A DNA stretch of 8,810 bases, from NCBI GenBank assembly GCA_937875615.1, contig CALNBU010001082.1, positions 1-8,810 on the forward strand. The letters run 5' to 3'. The notes under the pieces were generated by a model that was not told where the DNA came from, did not search any database, and worked only from the letters and a program-made list of their open reading frames with translations. This document shows, piece by piece, positions 5,923 to 8,810 of this stretch (positions within the stretch are counted from its first letter, which is position 1; the number at the start of each line of letters is the position of its first letter). A program made the translations under genes and the position numbers. The stretch comes from an uncultured Archangium sp. GTDB taxonomy: Bacteria > Myxococcota > Myxococcia > Myxococcales > Myxococcaceae.

Positions 5923-6579
5923 GTGCGCCTCGCCTTCTTCGATCTCGACAAGACCATCTTGAGCATCAACTCCGGCGGCCTCTGGGTGCGCCGCGAGGTG
6001 GTTCGGGGAACGCTGCGCAAGCGGCAGGCCCTGCGCGCGGCCGGTTGGTTCATTCAGTATGCGCTGGGCTTCGCGTCGGCCGCCTCGATGGTGGAGGACG
6101 CGGTGGCCACGGTGAAGGGCAGCTCCGCGGCCGAGCTCCAGGCGCGCACGCGCGACTTCTACGAGCACGACGTGCGGCGCACCTACCGCCCCGGAGCGCT
6201 GGCTGCCATCGAGCGGCACCGGGCGGCCGGAGACCTGCTGGTGATGCTGACGTCCTCCACCCGGTACCTGGCGGACCTGGTGGCCTCGGAGCTGGGCTTC
6301 ACCGAGGTGTGCGCCAACGAGCTGCAGGTGGACGGCGCCGGGCTGCACACCGGCAACATCGTCGGCGGCGCGTGCTTCGGCGCGGGGAAGGTGGTGCACG
6401 CCGAGGGCGCGGCGCGGCGGCTGGGCGGAGATTTGCCCAGCGCGGTCTTCTACACCGACTCCTTCAGCGACCTGCCGGTGTTGGAGGTGGTGGGTGAGCC
6501 GGTGGCGGTCAACCCCGACGTGCGCCTCAGGCGCCACGCGCAGCGGCGAGGCTGGCGCGTGGTCGACTGGGGCGGGTGA
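5923..6579 (+). CDS. HAD superfamily IB phosphatase (SerB-like fold)
   Basis: This 218-residue protein has all four HAD motifs: the nucleophile motif DLDKT (Asp7, Asp9, Thr11), motif II at LTSST (110-112), the motif III Lys156 in GAGK, and motif IV YTDSFSDLPVLE (Asp179, Asp183). The ending VGEPVAVNPDVRLRRHAQ is the standard HAD-IB tail ('your phosphatase becomes old and its number goes'). A helical cap lies between motifs I and II (about 15-90). The family contains phosphoserine phosphatases and related small-molecule phosphatases (CicA-like). The substrate cannot be read from the sequence, and a role in phosphoserine hydrolysis is only one option. The start is GTG 5923 because motif I follows at once, as usual. 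The frame extends upstream to 5734, but that part is Arg-rich and non-family-like. TAGGG lies only 2 bases before the GTG, so initiation may depend on upstream translation. It ends 9 bases from a convergent gene. Confidence 0.85.
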   Translation: MRLAFFDLDKTILSINSGGLWVRREVVRGTLRKRQALRAAGWFIQYALGFASAASMVEDAVATVKGSSAAELQARTRDFYEHDVRRTYRPGALAAIERHRAAGDLLVMLTSSTRYLADLVASELGFTEVCANELQVDGAGLHTGNIVGGACFGAGKVVHAEGAARRLGGDLPSAVFYTDSFSDLPVLEVVGEPVAVNPDVRLRRHAQRRGWRVVDWGG

Positions 6580-6588
6580 GCAGCCGCC

Positions 6589-7092
6589 TCAGATGGCGTC
6601 GGCCACCAGCCGGAGCGCCTCTTTGGGCGTCAGGCACTTGTCGGCGCTGCACACGCTGAAGCTCAACACGCCATCGAAGGACGCGACGCCGGCGGCCTCC
6701 GCGGTGAGCGTCAGGGGCACCTTCACCTCGCAGCTCTCGGTCGGCTCGTCCTTGCAGGGCGTCTTCTCGGAGGCCGCCAACTGCACGCGCTCGCCGTCGA
6801 GCTTCAGGTTGTCCGCGCCGCTCACCTTGAGCGAGAGCGGGTAGTCGGCGTTGACGTGGAAGCCGGGCATGGCCGCGATGGTGATGAGGGCGGTGATGGG
6901 CTTACCGGCGGGCAGCGGCGCCTCGAAGTCGAAGCTGACGCTCCACACCACCTCTTCGGCGGGAGGCGGTGACACCGCGGCGGTGTCATTGGCCACCGGC
7001 GGCTTCACCGGGACGGCGGCGTGCGGCGCGGCGTCGTCCTTCTTGCAGGCGCCCAGCGTCAGCGCCGCCAGCAGCAGCAGCTCAGTTCGCAT
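6589..7092 (-). CDS. lipoprotein with DsbD-alpha-like domain
   Basis: This is a 167-residue protein. A short hydrophobic stretch and the lipobox LGAC (Cys16) indicate a lipoprotein. A Pro/Ala-rich linker follows to about residue 47. Residues 48-167 look like the N-terminal periplasmic domain of the thiol:disulfide transporter DsbD: strands with PGFHVNADYPLSLKV (76-90), a middle pair Cys113/Cys121, a beta-strand run VKVPLTLTAE, and the motif FSVCSADKCLTPKE (145-158), whose Cys148-x4-Cys153 aligns with the redox Cys pair of DsbD-alpha (CxxxxC followed by Pro). There is no membrane transporter domain, so it is a stand-alone version. Its start ATG overlaps the redoxin stop by 11 bases, so the two are translated together. 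Likely role: carrying electrons or disulfides between envelope partners. Domain assignment is by motif and probable; function is inferred. Confidence 0.7.
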   Translation of the reverse strand: MRTELLLLAALTLGACKKDDAAPHAAVPVKPPVANDTAAVSPPPAEEVVWSVSFDFEAPLPAGKPITALITIAAMPGFHVNADYPLSLKVSGADNLKLDGERVQLAASEKTPCKDEPTESCEVKVPLTLTAEAAGVASFDGVLSFSVCSADKCLTPKEALRLVADAI

Positions 7093-7678
7093 ACTTCACA
7101 CCGCAGCCGTAGGGCCTGGTCTCGGAGAGCTTCACCGCGCGACCGGCGGCGAGATCCTCCAGCGCCACCTCGACGTGGTTGACGAGCTTGCCGCCCTGCG
7201 GCGATTGCCCCTCGCCGTCGGGCGAGTTGTCGATGGCGCCGCGGTAGACCAGCGTCCCCTTGCCGTCGATGACGTACATGTTCGGGGTGTTGGTGGCGCC
7301 GTAGGCCTTGCCGATGACGCCCGACTCATCGAGCAGCACCGGGTGGGGCAACGCGAAGGTCTTGACCGCTTCGCGGTTCTTGTCGGCCCCGGCGCCCTGC
7401 TTGCCCGGCGCGCCGGAGTTGATGGCGAGCCACACCACGCCCTTCTGCTGCGCGCGCTTCGCCGTGTCGACGAGGGAGCCGCGGGTGTGCGAGTTCTTCA
7501 CGAAGGGGCACTCGGGGTTGAACCACTCGAGGACCACCGTCTTCCCCTTGAACGACGCGAGCTTCACCTCTTTGCCGTCGAGGTCCTTCAAGGTGAAGTC
7601 GGGAGCCGGCTTGCCCACCGTCGCGTCGGCCAGGGCCGGGAGCGAGAGCAGCGTCAACAGACAGAGCGTTCTGGTCAT
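7082..7678 (-). CDS. exported redoxin (thioredoxin-like/peroxiredoxin-like) protein
   Basis: This is a 198-residue protein with a Sec signal peptide (1-19, LLTLLSLPALADA). The mature part starts with the AhpC/TSA pattern VGKPAPDFTLKDLDGKEVKLASFKGK, strand VVLEWFNPECPFVK (48-61), and the cis-Pro region NTPNMYVID (130-138). The thioredoxin CxxC position reads C57-P-F-V60, so there is one Cys instead of two. A second Cys occurs near the C-terminus (ETRPYGCGVKY, Cys192), a pattern I associate with a periplasmic branch of thioredoxin-like proteins and a candidate resolving Cys. It therefore probably acts as a thiol peroxidase or oxidoreductase with a distant resolving Cys, reduced by a partner such as the DsbD-alpha-like lipoprotein directly downstream. 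The start gives a good signal peptide but has no clear ribosome binding site. It is the second-to-last gene of the minus-strand cluster. Confidence 0.8.
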   Translation of the reverse strand: MTRTLCLLTLLSLPALADATVGKPAPDFTLKDLDGKEVKLASFKGKTVVLEWFNPECPFVKNSHTRGSLVDTAKRAQQKGVVWLAINSGAPGKQGAGADKNREAVKTFALPHPVLLDESGVIGKAYGATNTPNMYVIDGKGTLVYRGAIDNSPDGEGQSPQGGKLVNHVEVALEDLAAGRAVKLSETRPYGCGVKYAN

Positions 7679-7733
7679 GGGCGCCGGTATAACCCGCTCG
7701 CGCGGGGAGCGCCCGTCGCCTGGGGGAGGTGCC

Positions 7734-8567
7734 TCAATCGCCGGGCGGCGCGCGCAGCGGCAGCAGCTTGGTGTCGGGCCGCAGTGGTGGCCTGCCGATG
7801 CTGCGGAAGGCGCGCAGCTTCAGGAACACCAGGAAGTCGCGCTGGAAGTTCTCCAGCGGGAGCCCGAGCGCGGCGCCGAAGGCGTGGGCGAAGGACTCGC
7901 CGGCGCGCATCTGCTCCAACACCGGCTGGAGCCGCTCGAGGCCGAAGCGATCTTCGTGGAAGCGCCAGGCGTGGAGCGAGAAGGCGTACACCTCGGCGGG
8001 GAAGTCGCGGGAGAGCGCTTCGCCGTCGGCGAAGACGTCGCGCTCCGGGTGTCGGGACAGCCACTGCGCGGTGTCCTCCAGCGTCGGGTACTGGCGCTGT
8101 TGTCCCGCGTTGGCGATGGCCATGCCCTCACGGAACCACAGCGGCACCTGTTTGCCTGCCCAGGTCTCGCGCGTCCCCGAGCGCTGAAAGAGGAGGCAGT
8201 GCGTCAGCTCGTGCAGCACCAGCTGATCCAGGGTCTCGTCGCCCGCGCGCCAGCTGGAGGGCGCCTGGAGAATGACCTCGTCGTAGCTGGCCCACGCCCG
8301 TAGCCAGTCGTAGCCGCGGCGGTGGACCGCGCGCTCCAGCTCTTCGTGGGTGTTCACCACGTAGACCGTCACCGGCTGTGGGAGTCCGCCCCAGCGCGCC
8401 AGGCCCTCCGAGGCGTGCTCGATCGCGGCCTGGACGCGGCCGATGTCGGCGTCGATGAGCCCGTCGCTGCGCACCGAGTAGCGCTCCCCGACGGGCTGGG
8501 AGACCACCAACCGGGACAGCGGGCTGCAGGCACTGGCCAACACCAGCGCGCAGGCGCACCACCTCAT
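7734..8567 (-). CDS. envelope HExxH metallopeptidase-like lipoprotein
   Basis: This is a 277-residue protein. The N-terminus is short and hydrophobic with a lipobox-like LASAC (Cys14), suggesting a lipoprotein. The zinc site is HELTH (119-123) with a second Glu in WFREGMA (Glu147, 24 residues after the second His), the gluzincin pattern of the MA clan / 'Peptidase_MA-like' domain. Upstream of it, residues 67-100 carry the VYVVNTHEEL and EVILQAP strands common in this domain. The C-terminal part (155-277) is helical with LSRxFP-type and GLPLENFQRDF segments, similar to the superhelical tail of such proteins. The substrate is unknown. The start is ATG 8567, with GGGA 8 bases upstream, overlapping the stop of the preceding gene by 4 bases (ATGA). 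A weak hairpin with TTAT follows about 30 bases after its end on the minus strand (7693-7706), a doubtful terminator. Confidence 0.8.
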   Translation of the reverse strand: MRWCACALVLASACSPLSRLVVSQPVGERYSVRSDGLIDADIGRVQAAIEHASEGLARWGGLPQPVTVYVVNTHEELERAVHRRGYDWLRAWASYDEVILQAPSSWRAGDETLDQLVLHELTHCLLFQRSGTRETWAGKQVPLWFREGMAIANAGQQRQYPTLEDTAQWLSRHPERDVFADGEALSRDFPAEVYAFSLHAWRFHEDRFGLERLQPVLEQMRAGESFAHAFGAALGLPLENFQRDFLVFLKLRAFRSIGRPPLRPDTKLLPLRAPPGD

Positions 8568-8810
8568 GCGTCGATTCCCAGCAGCTGAAGCGCGGCCTGG
8601 CCCACGTCGGCGACGGTCTGCATCGGGGCGAGGCTTGTAGCGCCAAACGAGAGCACCGCGACGTGATTGTGGGTGTGGCGCCGGGTGGAGAGATCTTCGA
8701 CGTTGCCGTGGTCGCTGCAGATGAGGACGTGCGTGTCCGGTGGGCGCGCGGCGATGACGGCGCGGGCGAAGGTGTCGAAGCGGGTGAGCGCGTCCGCGGC
8801 GGCGACGGCG
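8564..8810 (-). CDS. alkaline-phosphatase-superfamily metalloenzyme, C-terminal part
   Basis: Only the last 81 residues are inside the window; the gene continues past base 8810. The visible part carries CSDHGNVEDL and then HTHNHVAV, the DHGN and HTxN motifs that bind the two metals in phosphoglycerate mutase (cofactor-independent), phosphopentomutase and related metalloenzymes of the alkaline phosphatase superfamily. Before it are helices with FDTFARAVIAA, and it ends in LLGIDA. Which member it is cannot be told from the tail: the spacing between DHGN and HTxN (about 8 residues) and the missing usual VP after HTxN are compatible with a generic 'metalloenzyme' family rather than classical GpmI. 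Its stop TGA lies at 8564-8566 and overlaps the next gene's ATG by 4 bases, so the two are probably one transcript. Confidence 0.75.
   Translation of the reverse strand, partial: AVAAADALTRFDTFARAVIAARPPDTHVLICSDHGNVEDLSTRRHTHNHVAVLSFGATSLAPMQTVADVGQAALQLLGIDA

Noticed and set aside
7686..7714. TATACC on the minus strand as a -10 box for the redoxin gene
   Set aside because: At the proper spacing the upstream hexamer is GGGCGC, not a -35; the -10 would also be only about 8 bases from the start codon.
6851..8303. Long plus-strand ORFs opposite the redoxin and peptidase genes
   Set aside because: They are antisense shadows caused by the high GC content; the minus-strand frames carry signal peptides, redoxin motifs and HExxH.

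Overview
The window is GC-rich (third codon positions are nearly all G or C) and gene-dense, and it reads as bacterial chromosome. The best guess at the host is a myxobacterium (Myxococcota). That rests on a Pro/Lys-rich protein ending in a TonB-like domain of the AgmX/PglI type, a Cys-rich lipoprotein with short Cys modules, and several predicted outer-surface or periplasmic lipoproteins close together. This is an inference from protein style; no rRNA or other marker is present. I see no tRNA, rRNA, CRISPR array, transposase or integrase, and no gene-free stretch longer than 300 bases.

Left part (1-2218, + strand): the 3' end of an AgmX/PglI-type protein (1-498), then a Cys-rich lipoprotein (667-1593), then a small exported MORN-like repeat protein (1676-2164). 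Stem-loops lie between the last two, and a strong intrinsic terminator at 2189-2218 closes the unit.

Middle part (2219-5756, + strand): a 141-base leader followed by the pyruvate dehydrogenase operon pdhA-pdhB-pdhC (E1 alpha, E1 beta, E2). Spacing is tight: pdhA and pdhB overlap by 1 base and pdhB-pdhC are 23 bases apart. Together they convert pyruvate to acetyl-CoA. The E3 subunit (lipoamide dehydrogenase) is not in the window and must be encoded elsewhere. The leader can form an 8-bp stem that would hide the pdhA ribosome binding site. A perfect 12-bp inverted repeat follows pdhC.

Right part: a possible 52-codon small gene (5760-5918) ends 4 bases before a HAD-IB phosphatase gene (5923-6579, + strand). 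Facing it is a minus-strand cluster, transcribed from 8810 down to 6589. It runs: the C-terminal end of an alkaline-phosphatase-superfamily (phosphoglycerate-mutase-like) metalloenzyme, an HExxH lipoprotein peptidase (4-base overlap), an exported redoxin (55-base gap), and a lipoprotein with a DsbD-alpha-like domain (11-base overlap). The last two look like a small envelope thiol-exchange pair.

Most of this is recognisable housekeeping and envelope biology. The points most worth a second look are the sequestered ribosome binding site before pdhA, the inverted repeat plus small ORF after pdhC, the redoxin/DsbD-alpha-like pair, and the duplicated Cys module of the lipoprotein. I did not find convincing evidence of a wholly new system.
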